The notes under the pieces: model-generated
Told to the model about the DNA's origin: nothing
What the model saw: the letters and a program-made list of their open reading frames with translations, nothing else
The model's database searches: none
Translations under genes and position numbers: made by a program
From: Streptomyces sp. NRRL F-525
GTDB taxonomy: Bacteria > Actinomycetota > Actinomycetes > Streptomycetales > Streptomycetaceae
DNA: 27,745 nucleotides
Reading direction: 5' to 3'
Assembly: GCF_000716605.1 (NCBI RefSeq)
Contig: NZ_JNXE01000062.1
Coordinates: 1-27,745 of the forward strand
Shown: positions 20,918-27,745 of the stretch, in pieces
How positions within the stretch are numbered: the first letter of the stretch is position 1
Layout of the letters: the number at the start of each line of letters is the position of its first letter

Positions 20918-22264
20918 ATGACCGCAACACAGGGAACCGAGTCGAGGACGCACCAGAGCGAAACGCCCGCGGAGGCGGTCGGCCGCCTCCGTGCGACCTT
21001 CAACACCGGCGTCACCCGCGGACTGGACTGGCGCGTCAACCAGCTGCGGCGGCTGCGGGCACTGCTGGTCGAGAACGAGCAGGAACTGATCGAAGCGCTC
21101 TGGGCGGACCTGCGGAAGAACCCCGCCGAGGCGAAGACGCAGGAGATCGACTTCACTGTCGCAGACATCGACGAGACGCTGGCGAATCTGGAGAGCTGGC
21201 TTCAGCCTCGCCCGGTGGAGGTTCCCGCCCACTTCGGTCCCACGACCACGGCCTACACCACGTACGACCCGCTCGGGGTGGTCCTGGTGATCGCTCCGTG
21301 GAATTTCCCGCTGCACCTTCTCATCGACCCCATCATCGGCGCCCTGGCCGCCGGGAACACCGTGGTGGCCAAGCCGAGCGAGATCTCGGTGCACACATCG
21401 GCGGCCGCTTCACGCCTGCTGCGAGAGTACTTCGACCCTGACGTGCTCACCGTGATCGAGGGGGGCGCCGAGGAGACCACGGCCCTCCTCGCACAGCGCT
21501 TCGACCACATCTTCTACACCGGCAACGGCGCCGTCGGCCGGATCGTCATGGCCGCGGCCGCCAAGAACCTCACCCCCGTCACGCTCGAACTCGGAGGCAA
21601 GTCGCCGGTCTTCGTGGCGCCCGACGCCGATGTGGAGGAGACCGCCAGGCGGCTGGTGGGCGCGAAGTTCGGCAACGCCGGTCAGCAGTGCATAGCCCCC
21701 GACTATGTTCTGGCCGATCCCGCGACCGCTGCCGCACTGGTCCCCGCGCTCCGCACTGCGGTCGAAGCCCAGTTCGGCACCAGCCCGCAGACCGCGGCCG
21801 ACTTCGGCCGGATCATCAACGAGCGCCATTTCGACCGGCTCACCGCTCTGCTGAATTCCGGCCGGGCAGCGGTAGGAGGCCGGCACGACCGCGACGACCT
21901 GTTCATCGCACCGACGGTACTCATCGATGTCGACCCCGCATCGCCGGTCATGCAGCAGGAGATCTTCGGTCCGATCCTCGCCGTCGTCGAAGTCGAAGAC
22001 CTCGATGCCGCCATCACCTTCATCAACGAACGCGACAAGCCCCTGGCCCTCTACGCCTTCACCACGTCCGAGGCCACCAAGTCGCGCCTGGTGAACGAGA
22101 CGTCCTCCGGCGGCGTCGCCTGGGGCCAGCCGGTGATGCAACTGCTCATGACCGGCCTGCCGTTCGGTGGCGTCGGCGAAAGCGGCATGGGCCGGTACCA
22201 CGGCCGGTATTCCCTTGAGACGTTCAGCCACCTCAAGGCCGTCGCGGACGTCCCGCTCAGCTAG
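20918..22264 (+). CDS. Aldehyde dehydrogenase, class 3 type
   Basis: The 448-residue enzyme oxidises aldehydes to acids with NAD(P). Visible motifs: cofactor-fold region VLVIAPWNFPLHLLIDPIIG with AAGNTVVAKPSE, the loop FYTGNGAVGRIVM, the general base Glu in VTLELGGKSPVFV and the catalytic Cys in GNAGQQCIAPDYVL. The P-T-V-L-x-D-V block and EIFGPILAV follow, and the C-terminal LPFGGVGESGMGRYHGRYSL is the class 3 (ALDH3/AldH) signature. Length is shorter than class 1/2 enzymes, as expected, and there is no membrane tail. ATG 20918 has GGAG 8 bases upstream; the GTG 20888 start is less likely. It is divergent from XRE regulator 2. Confidence 0.94.
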   Translation: MTATQGTESRTHQSETPAEAVGRLRATFNTGVTRGLDWRVNQLRRLRALLVENEQELIEALWADLRKNPAEAKTQEIDFTVADIDETLANLESWLQPRPVEVPAHFGPTTTAYTTYDPLGVVLVIAPWNFPLHLLIDPIIGALAAGNTVVAKPSEISVHTSAAASRLLREYFDPDVLTVIEGGAEETTALLAQRFDHIFYTGNGAVGRIVMAAAAKNLTPVTLELGGKSPVFVAPDADVEETARRLVGAKFGNAGQQCIAPDYVLADPATAAALVPALRTAVEAQFGTSPQTAADFGRIINERHFDRLTALLNSGRAAVGGRHDRDDLFIAPTVLIDVDPASPVMQQEIFGPILAVVEVEDLDAAITFINERDKPLALYAFTTSEATKSRLVNETSSGGVAWGQPVMQLLMTGLPFGGVGESGMGRYHGRYSLETFSHLKAVADVPLS

Positions 22265-22440
22265 CCTCGCGCTTTCGTGAAGCAGGCTGTCCGATGGGCG
22301 ATCGGGCGGCGGAAGTGCCTCAGGTCGAGAATGAGGATCGCTGAGATCGCTGTTCCCGCCACCGCCCAGAGCGCGTTCCAGGTGAAGCCGTGTATCGGTC
22401 CTCTGCGCAGGGGCGCGTCGAGGGAGTCGGTCGCGGCGCG
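22261..22440 (-). pseudogene. C-terminal fragment of a membrane protein
   Basis: The minus frame reads PIHGFTWNALWAVAGTAISA and ILILDLRHFRRPIAHR, ending CFTKARG at 22261, with its stop overlapping the aldehyde dehydrogenase stop codon. The hydrophobic run NALWAVAGTAISAILIL could be a transmembrane helix followed by a basic cytoplasmic end. The start of the gene is not present: upstream, the frame becomes non-coding in appearance. I do not recognise the family. The 22441-22648 stretch holds nothing else. Confidence 0.3.
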
Positions 22441-22648
22441 CGGTGCAGACACCGATCCGTACCGACTCCGGCGGCGGAACCCATGACTTCGCCCCCTGGC
22501 TGACTGCTGATCGTGCGCAAGGAGCGAACGCCCGTACTCCGGCGGGCAGTTGCGCTCGACCGGCGTCGACACTGACGCCGGGGGCGGTGTGGACCCCCTG
22601 CGTCGCAGACCTTCATTCCATTTCTCTCCGTATTGCAGAAAGAAATCA

Positions 22649-23761
22649 ATGACTGTCGATATTTCCGAAGTTTCATATGTTCCTTCGCTTTTCTCCCCCA
22701 TCTCTCTCGGGAAGATCGAGCTCGCCAACCGCATCGTCATGGCACCGCTGACCCGAGTCCGGGCCGGTTCCTCCGGCATCCCCGGGGACCTCGTGGTCGA
22801 GTACTACCGGCAGCGGGCGAGCGTCGGAATGATCATCACCGAGGGCACCTATCCCGACCACGCGTCGCAGGGCTATGTCGGTGAGCCGGGCATCGCCACC
22901 GACGAGCAGGCGGCCGGCTGGCAGCGCGTGTTCGAGGCAGTGCACGCCGAGGGCGGCCGCATCGTCGTGCAGATCATGCACGCCGGCCGCGGCACCCACC
23001 CCGGCATCAACGGCGGCCGCCGCATCCTCGCCCCCAGCGCGATCGCCATCGACGGCAAGACGTTCACCGAGAAGGGCGAGCAGCCCTACCCCGTACCGGA
23101 AGCGATGACCACCGCGGAGATCCGTGCAGCCCTGGAGGACTTCGTCGCCGCGGCCCGCCGGGCCATCGAGGCGGGAGCGGACGGCGTGGAAATCCACGGC
23201 GCCAACGGCTACCTGCTCCACCAGTTCCTCTCCCCGGCGGCCAACCAGCGCACCGATGGATACGGCGGCTCGCCGAACAACCGCGCCCGCTTCGTCGTCG
23301 AGGTCGTCACGGCGGTTGCCCAGGCCGTCGGTGCCGAGCGGGTCGGGCTGCGGATCTCGCCGGAGGTCGACCTCGGGGACGTCTTCGAGACCGACCGGGA
23401 CGACGTCCTGGCCACCTACGGCACCCTGCTCGAGCAACTGCGCCCGCTGGGCCTGGCCTACCTCTCCGTACTGCACACCGAGCCGGGCGGCGACCTGGTA
23501 CAGGAGCTGCGGCGGCGCTTCAACGGCAGGCTGATCGTCAACAACGGCCCCTTCGGGGGGCAGACCACCCGCGAGCAGGCGCTCCAGCAGATCGAGGCCG
23601 ACCACGCCGACGCCGTGGTCGTGGGCCGGGCCCTCATCGCCAACCCCGACCTCGTCGAGCGCTGGCAGGGCGGCCACCCGGAGAACGAGCCGCGGCCGGA
23701 ACTGTTCTACGGGCCGGGCGCCGAGGGCTACACCGACTACCCCTCCCTCGAAGGGGTTTGA
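22649..23761 (+). CDS. Old Yellow Enzyme family ene-reductase (NemA-like)
   Basis: The 370-residue FMN enzyme reduces activated C=C bonds with NADPH. It opens with SLFSPISLGKIELANRIVMA then PLTRVRAG, the first strand of the TIM barrel. The conserved substrate-binding motif is HGANGYLLHQFLSPAANQRT with DGYGGSPNNRARF; here the pair is H-x-x-N (His, Asn). FMN phosphate binding is seen in ADAVVVGRALIANPDLVERW. Length is normal. ATG 22649 fits the family start, although only a weak GAAAGAAA precedes it. It lies 384 bases after the aldehyde dehydrogenase and is closed by a hairpin. Enones and nitro compounds are likely substrates, which fits the neighbouring detoxification genes. Confidence 0.94.
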   Translation: MTVDISEVSYVPSLFSPISLGKIELANRIVMAPLTRVRAGSSGIPGDLVVEYYRQRASVGMIITEGTYPDHASQGYVGEPGIATDEQAAGWQRVFEAVHAEGGRIVVQIMHAGRGTHPGINGGRRILAPSAIAIDGKTFTEKGEQPYPVPEAMTTAEIRAALEDFVAAARRAIEAGADGVEIHGANGYLLHQFLSPAANQRTDGYGGSPNNRARFVVEVVTAVAQAVGAERVGLRISPEVDLGDVFETDRDDVLATYGTLLEQLRPLGLAYLSVLHTEPGGDLVQELRRRFNGRLIVNNGPFGGQTTREQALQQIEADHADAVVVGRALIANPDLVERWQGGHPENEPRPELFYGPGAEGYTDYPSLEGV

Positions 23762-23773
23762 GGCCCACGGTCA

Positions 23774-23814
23774 CGCCTGTCCATGCGGCAGACCCACGCA
23801 CCCGTGGACAGGCG
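23774..23814 (+). terminator. Hairpin after the Old Yellow Enzyme gene
   Basis: CGCCTGTCCA (23774-23783) pairs perfectly with TGGACAGGCG (23805-23814) across a 21-base loop, 12 bases after the stop codon. It is a likely terminator, though the loop is large. Confidence 0.55.
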
Positions 23815-23903
23815 CCCGACCGGCGACACTGTGCCCGCCCCTGTGAGCCCCCGGCCACACCGGCGATCACGCCACGCTGCGGGCACGGCAGGTCTGCGAG
23901 GCG

Positions 23904-24595
23904 ATGGACAGGGCAATACAGACGTCAAGTCACGTACCGCCCTCTCAGACGTCGGCAGCACTCCGGCGCCTCGGGACCGCGCGGCTCACCCGATGGCTGC
24001 GCACGCGTAGCGTCCGCCGCCCAGAGGAGCTGGCAAAGAAGGCCCTGGAAGCCGCAGAGCGGCAGCACACCTTCCGTTCCCGGCGAGGTGGTTGATCGCA
24101 CAGCTCGTTCGGACGCTCGCCCAGGAGGTCGAGACCCTGAACGACAAGGTCGCCGATGTCGACCGGCTCATCGAGGCCCGCTTCCGGACGCACGAGCTGG
24201 CCGAGATCGTGGCCAGCATGCCCGGCATCGATCCGCTGCTGGGTACCGGGTTCCTCGCCACGGTGGGCAACGACCTGGCGGACTCCAGCAGCCCGGACGG
24301 GCTCGCAGCGTTCGCCGGTCTGGCCCCGGTACCGCACGGTTCCGGGAAGCGGAACGGCAACCTGCACCGGCCACACCACTGTCATCGGGGTCTCCAGCGC
24401 GTCCTCTCCATGTCCGCCCTGACGAGCGTGCGCCACGACCCCAACTCCAGGGCGTTTTACGACCGCAAGCGCGCCGAGGGCAAACGGCATACCCAGTCCG
24501 TGACCGCCCTCGCCCGACGCAGAGTCAACATCCTGTGGGCACTGATCCGCGGCGGCCGACTCCACGAGGTCGCACCACCCCGGCCCACCAGTTAG
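23904..24595 (+). pseudogene. IS110-family transposase, truncated and frameshifted
   Basis: Frame 1 gives LRRLGTARLTRWLRTRSVRR then PEELAKKALEAAERQHT up to about 24073. A short middle frame gives SVPGEVV. Frame 3 from about 24092 gives IAQLVRTLAQEVETLNDKVA, SMPGIDPLLGTGFLATVGND, LAAFAGLAPVPHGSGKRNGN and SRAFYDRKRAEGKRHTQSVT, ending near 24595. This order is that of IS110 transposases: the DEDD-type N-terminal domain is missing, the C-terminal transposase_20 domain with P-G-I and the Ser-containing A-P-V-P-x-x-S-G block is kept. Two single-base insertions near 24074 and 24090 break the frame. Not functional. Confidence 0.82.
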
Positions 24596-24649
24596 GTTCT
24601 GCACCGAAATACAGGCGACGAGCCCTCTCCCCCTCGGCAGACTGCGGAC

Positions 24650-25102
24650 ATGTCCACCGACGTGAGCGGCATGATCGAGTGCAGACCCATAGCCCGGATC
24701 TGGGGAGAGGACGACGAGGACGCGGTATGGCATGCCGCCATTGACCTCTTCCTTCTCAACACAGGCAACGCCTATAACGCCCTCGCCTGCCTCTTCGGCG
24801 TCCGCAACTCCTTCGGTTTCCGGCCGCTGACCGATGACCGCGGTCTGCCGGAGGACGCCTCAACCGGACTGCGGGGCGCGTTCAACGCGTGGGGCCGCCC
24901 GCAGGACGCGCACGGAACGACGTGGATCACATGGGCCGAACTGGCAGCCGCCAACTGGGACGAGACCGATCGGTCCGGCACTCGCAGCCGAAGTATGGTC
25001 GCCGGGACGGGGACTCACTGGGCGCCGGTCTGGGACGTGATGCGCACGCTTGGCGAGGTACATGGCCCAGAGCACGTGCGACTCGTGGTCTGGTTCGACT
25101 GA
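24650..25102 (+). CDS. Conserved protein of a phage/actinobacterial family of unknown function
   Basis: The 150-residue product reads MSTDVSGMIECRPIARIWGE at its start and NAYNALACLFGVRNSFGFRP, RGLPEDASTGLRGAFNAWGR and TTWITWAELAAANWDET in its middle. The series Y-x-x-x-x-x-x-x-G-V-R-N, R-G-L-P-x-D-x-S and S/T-W-I/L-T-x-x-E-L is typical of a small protein common in actinophages and bacterial accessory DNA. Function is not known. ATG 24650 is chosen as the family start. It is an intact single gene between the IS110 relic and a lipoprotein gene. A role as part of a mobile or defence-related module is possible but not supported by neighbours. Confidence 0.65.
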   Translation: MSTDVSGMIECRPIARIWGEDDEDAVWHAAIDLFLLNTGNAYNALACLFGVRNSFGFRPLTDDRGLPEDASTGLRGAFNAWGRPQDAHGTTWITWAELAAANWDETDRSGTRSRSMVAGTGTHWAPVWDVMRTLGEVHGPEHVRLVVWFD

Positions 25103-25284
25103 TCGCGGAACTGGTTTCTGTCCCTCGGCACAGCTTGACCTCTCCATTGGGAAATCAGCCGGGCCCGGGACTGAGCGAGGTGCGATCGCCGGGTGAACGA
25201 ACGTCAGCGGTGCCTTCGGCGTCTCCATAACGGTCGGCAAGGACCGGCCGCGCGTGAAGCGCCGATCCGTACGAGGAGACACCG

Positions 25285-25767
25285 ATGGCCCAAGCTCCGC
25301 GCCACCGCCGTGGCCGCACCACGCTGTCGGCCGTCTGCCTGGCCCTCGTGGCCGCCGCAGCCGCCGGCTGCTCCGGGCCGGACATCCGCAGTGGCGCGCC
25401 CCCGCTGAAGCTGTGCGGGACCACGTTCTGGAGCGGCGCCGAGGGGATCGGCGCGGTGTCTTTGAGCAGATCCACGCGGGGCGTGCCCGCCGCTCCGGCC
25501 GCCTCCCGACTCCCCGCCCGCACCGCCAGGCAGGACGGCGGTCCGCCGCCCCGCGTCGTCTCCGTCTCCGCCGACTGCTCCCACGGCCGTACGGTCGTCG
25601 TCTCCCCCGCCGCCTCCGTACGGATGCCCACCGTCGCCAAGGACGCCGCCGGCCGCGTCGTCGCGCTCTCCCTCGTCCCGGCGAAGCCCGGCACGTCGGT
25701 CGAGGTCCACGTCTACGCCTACGACGGCACGCGCCCGACCGGTCAGGCCACCACCACTGTTCCCTGA
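25285..25767 (+). CDS. Secreted lipoprotein of unknown function (1)
   Basis: The 160-residue protein has an N-terminal Arg-rich region (RHRRGRTT), a hydrophobic helix SAVCLALVAAAAAGCSG and lipobox AAAGC with the Cys at about residue 29, so it should be a lipid-anchored exported protein. The mature part is Pro/Ala/Ser/Val-rich and probably beta-structured, ending TSVEVHVYAYDGTRPTGQA. ATG 25285 has GAGGAGA about 7 bases upstream. Two further cysteines could form a disulphide. The stop at 25767 falls where an IS3 remnant starts in another frame, so the last residues might be truncated. No domain is recognised. Confidence 0.7.
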   Translation: MAQAPRHRRGRTTLSAVCLALVAAAAAGCSGPDIRSGAPPLKLCGTTFWSGAEGIGAVSLSRSTRGVPAAPAASRLPARTARQDGGPPPRVVSVSADCSHGRTVVVSPAASVRMPTVAKDAAGRVVALSLVPAKPGTSVEVHVYAYDGTRPTGQATTTVP

Positions 25768-26189
25768 CCGAGGCCGTCGTGGGCATCCGCACCGCCTCTC
25801 GCGGCACCTACGGGTCCCGCCGGTCCCGTGCTGAGCTCGGTCTGGGCCCGCGCAGCCATGTCAGCCACGGCACTGTGGAGTTGCTGATGCAGCGCGTCGG
25901 CCTGCACGGCCTGCACGGCAGTCGGCGACCCCGCGCCAAGCACGTCACGCCGTCCGTCGCCGACCTGGTGGAGTGGAACTTCACCCGCCACGCCCGGGAC
26001 CAGTCATGGGGCACCGACATCACCGAACACCCCATCTTTGCGGGCAAGGTGTACTGCGCGGTCGTCCTGGACACGTTCTCGCGACGTGTGGTGGGCTGCT
26101 CGGTCGACGCCTCACCCGCTGCGGCGTCGACAGCCAACGCCCTGGCCATGGTCATCCCCGGTTACCGCTACAGCTCCTACCACCGCTAG
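25764..26189 (+). pseudogene. IS3-family transposase (OrfB) internal fragment
   Basis: The frame reads RTASRGTYGSRRSRAELGLG, then LMQRVGLHGLHGSRRPRAKH and DQSWGTDITEHPIFAGKVYC followed by AVVLDTFSRRVVGCSVDASP. S-R-G-T-Y-G-S-x-R is the conserved HTH_21 start of IS3 OrfB, and W-x-T-D-I-T and A-V-V-L-D-x-F-S-R-R-V-V-G are catalytic core strands, with both first Asp residues kept. The sequence ends at TANALAMVIPG, then changes, so the final catalytic Glu is missing. The beginning overlaps the lipoprotein stop, and no start codon is in place. Confidence 0.8.
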
Positions 26190-26211
26190 ATCTGAACGAC
26201 GGTTCACGAGA

Positions 26212-26245
26212 GGGTGCCCCACGACCGCTTCGGTCGCGGGCACCC
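26212..26245. terminator. Hairpin before the small membrane protein gene
   Basis: GGGTGCCC (26212-26219) and CGACCG (26222-26227) pair with CGGTCG (26231-26236) and GGGCACCC (26238-26245) with one small asymmetric bulge and a CTT loop. Fourteen base pairs in total; a likely terminator of upstream transcription. Confidence 0.6.
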
Positions 26246-26279
26246 CGCCGCTGCGACATGAACAGGCACCGATACATCC

Positions 26280-26522
26280 ATGGCCATCTCCCCAGACTCG
26301 ATACGCGGGCTCATCCTCTTCGCTCGCCCTACCAACCCCTGGGCACTTCTCCGCACACGACTCACCGTCTGGGCCGCCCTGTCGCTGCTGTCGGCCCTCA
26401 CCCCCGTCTACAACGCCGACGCACCCCTCTGGATCTGGCCCTTCGCCCTGATCGCATGCCTCCTCATGGCCGGCCAGACGATCGGCGCGATGAGAAGCAA
26501 AAGCCAGGCCCGCACCAGGTGA
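26280..26522 (+). CDS. Small membrane protein, 80 aa
   Basis: ATG 26280 opens an 80-residue frame with two hydrophobic segments, LTVWAALSLLSALTPVY (about residues 28-44) and LWIWPFALIACLLMAG (about 49-64), separated by a short polar turn NADAP, so it should form a helical hairpin in the membrane. The N-terminus has MAISPDSIRGLILFARPTNP. The tail is basic (MRSKSQARTR), which would face the cytoplasm. No RBS of note is seen. No family is recognised. Confidence 0.5.
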   Translation: MAISPDSIRGLILFARPTNPWALLRTRLTVWAALSLLSALTPVYNADAPLWIWPFALIACLLMAGQTIGAMRSKSQARTR

Positions 26523-26915
26523 GTGGGCTACGGCCGCCTGGCGGCAGCCGTAACCGGGGCCGGCAGGTTCTCCTTCTTCCGCCTCCGGGCCTTCTTCCTG
26601 CGCCGACCGTCTCGTCGACCGCAGACCGTACGACCCCTGCCGACGCCCCTCGAAGGATCCTTGCCGTTGCGGCAACACGTGGACGGTGAGTCCCTCTACG
26701 CGAGGGACGGTGCTACAAGCTCACCCCGCCCAGTGCTCTCACGGCTTGACAGACCGCACGAGGAATCACCGTCTCCACTGGTCCCCACGCCGCAAACCCG
26801 CTGTCCCGGGCCGAACGCCCGCCGCTGTTCACGCCCGCTGCGCGTTCCTGGTCCGCATACCGGCCGCGGGCGCCTCGGTATGGTCCGCCCGTTCCTTCCG
26901 CGCCCGACGTAGGAC
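26523..26915. other. Stretch without confident gene
   Basis: A plus-strand frame (26523-26912) and a minus-strand one (26112-26678) are open but Arg/Pro-rich and lack motifs and starts with RBS. Nothing more is seen here apart from G/C-rich inverted repeats. Confidence 0.4.
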
Positions 26916-26971
26916 GGCTCCGGGCCCCGGAGAATCAGTCGTGATATCCCCGGGGCCCAAACCACGGAGCC
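26916..26971 (-). terminator. Two-part hairpin after lipoprotein 2
   Basis: The outer arms GGCTCCG and CGGAGCC and inner arms GGGCCCCGG (26922-26930) and CCGGGGCCC (26950-26958) are all perfect. The structure begins 8 bases after the lipoprotein stop on the minus strand. Confidence 0.65.
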
Positions 26972-26978
26972 GCATTGG

Positions 26979-27467
26979 TCAGGACGGACGCTGGAATCCA
27001 GAGCGCCATCCGACGGACAGTCCCCAGTGGACTTCAGGGCTGGCCGTAACCGTGATTTTGACCTGTTTCTTGCTGCTGCCCAAGCCGATTTCGTTGTAGG
27101 TCGTCGAGGGTGTGGCCGCGCACGGGATGGTGTAGGTGGCCAGTTTCCCGATGGCTATGGTCGTTTTCCCCTCGCCGGTGCATTCGGTCGCCACGGCAAC
27201 CGTCCCCGCCTTGATGTTTCCGATCACGGCCACCTCTTCCGACCCTGTCCTGTTCGCCAGACGGATGAGGGCCTTGGCCGAACCGGAGATGTCGGGCGGA
27301 GTCTTCGTCAGATCAATGGCAGAAGAAGGAGGGGAAGGCGATGCCGAGACGGTCGGGGTTTCGCTCGGTGAGCTCTGACCGTTGTGCGCTGTGCAGCCCG
27401 CGATGAGTGGAACGCTCGCCGCGAAGGCGATCGTCACTACCGCACGGACTTTGGTCAGCTCAGCCAT
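26979..27467 (-). CDS. Secreted lipoprotein of unknown function (2)
   Basis: The 162-residue protein starts MAELTKVRAVVTIAFAASVP and has lipobox LIAGC with Cys at residue 25, followed by a Ser/Pro/Thr-rich linker (SSPSETPTVSASPSPPSS) typical of exported actinobacterial lipoproteins. The globular part (from about residue 60) reads ALIRLANRTGSEEVAVIGNI and YTIPCAATPSTTYNEIGLGS, with two cysteines about 22 residues apart that could be a disulphide; it is probably a beta-sandwich. Homologues of this type are unassigned. ATG 27467 overlaps the end of the broken gene upstream by 13 bases, which suggests translational coupling in the past. Confidence 0.75.
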   Translation of the reverse strand: MAELTKVRAVVTIAFAASVPLIAGCTAHNGQSSPSETPTVSASPSPPSSAIDLTKTPPDISGSAKALIRLANRTGSEEVAVIGNIKAGTVAVATECTGEGKTTIAIGKLATYTIPCAATPSTTYNEIGLGSSKKQVKITVTASPEVHWGLSVGWRSGFQRPS

Positions 27468-27706
27468 GTGTACCAGCCGACGGTGTAAGGCGTGTACGAG
27501 ACGATTGTCGAAGGCTTGGAGCTCTCACAGTTGCTGTACACGTAGTAGCTGGTGCCGGTGACACGTCGTCGCCAAATGCCGTACTTGGCGTTGAGGGTCT
27601 TGTGCGCCGGGATGGCGGAGGTTACCGAGTTGCCCAGTTTCGCGGTCAGTGAGCTCTTTCAGCGTTGCCGCTCCAGGGTGAGGACGGCGGCGGCGATTGA
27701 CGTCAT
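27455..27706 (-). pseudogene. Broken gene with in-frame TGA upstream of lipoprotein 2
   Basis: A frame from ATG 27706 reads MTSIAAAVLTLERQR, then meets TGA at 27661-27659 and continues LTAKLGNSVTSAIPAHKTLN and TSYYVYSNCESSKPSTIVSY, ending VGWYTWLS at 27457. The second half looks clearly protein-like, rich in Tyr, Ser and Thr, as in a secreted beta-rich protein. No start codon is present after the TGA, so the gene is broken here or its true N-terminus is in another frame. The end overlaps the lipoprotein start by 13 bases. Family not recognised. Confidence 0.4.
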
Positions 27707-27745
27707 TCGATTCGGGCTGCACCGGGATCTGCGGAAGATGCGCCA

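Noticed and set aside
27659..27661. TGA read as selenocysteine
   Set aside because: No SECIS-like element or selenoprotein family is visible; a nonsense mutation or wrong frame is simpler.
1..27745. Search by eye for tRNA, rRNA and CRISPR arrays
   Set aside because: No GTTCRANNC-type T-loop with matching acceptor stem, no rRNA signature and no regularly spaced repeats were found.

Overview
The window is high-GC DNA with strong third-position G/C bias, GTG/TTG starts and gene families typical of Streptomyces or a close actinomycete: an RheA/Hsp18 heat-shock pair, MmyB-type XRE regulators, a MerR regulator with the sequence CRIIVLEDQLEEAQRIN, a DEAD-box cold-shock helicase and many decayed insertion sequences. 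No tRNA, rRNA or CRISPR array was seen. The pattern of remnants between short functional cassettes suggests an accessory region or chromosome arm.

Left part (1-3170) is a graveyard: the tail of an antitoxin, a truncated MazF-like toxin, an uncharacterised ORF, remnants of two transposition systems, a barstar-like ribonuclease inhibitor, an integrase relic with an internal deletion, a conserved hypothetical gene, and the C-terminal half of an ISL3 transposase that abuts a C-terminal fragment of a MerR-type gene.

The second part (3390-11030) is a temperature-stress block. Hsp18 and two DUF2267 proteins run leftward. rheA runs rightward, with two perfect TGTCATC-N5-GATGACA operators between them. 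Then come a CspA-type protein with a long leader, a DEAD-box RNA helicase whose Shine-Dalgarno sequence lies in the arm of a perfect 12-bp hairpin, a CBS-domain protein and a small conserved protein. Two leftward genes follow: a GvpU-like protein and an RsbW-like ATPase. A gene-less stretch of about 870 bases has a plausible promoter, several hairpins and a 32-bp perfect palindrome, and leads into an intact MerR gene. The MerR fragment at 3066-3165 and the intact MerR gene share a 38-base direct repeat that brackets the whole block.

The third part (11290-23770) is a run of regulator/oxidoreductase modules: PadR with quinone oxidoreductase, TetR with F420/NADP reductase-like protein, MmyB-type XRE regulator near an SDR, SDR divergent from TetR, XRE divergent from an ALDH3-type aldehyde dehydrogenase, and an Old Yellow Enzyme. 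Three of these carry palindromic operator candidates. The shared theme is probably reduction or oxidation of electrophiles such as quinones, enones and aldehydes, with each enzyme under its own switch.

The right part (23900-27745) again holds IS110 and IS3 remnants with two lipoproteins, a phage-type conserved protein, a small membrane protein and a broken gene overlapping the last lipoprotein. The most interesting unexplained signals are the SD-masking hairpin before the helicase and the possible long structured RNA upstream of the MerR gene.
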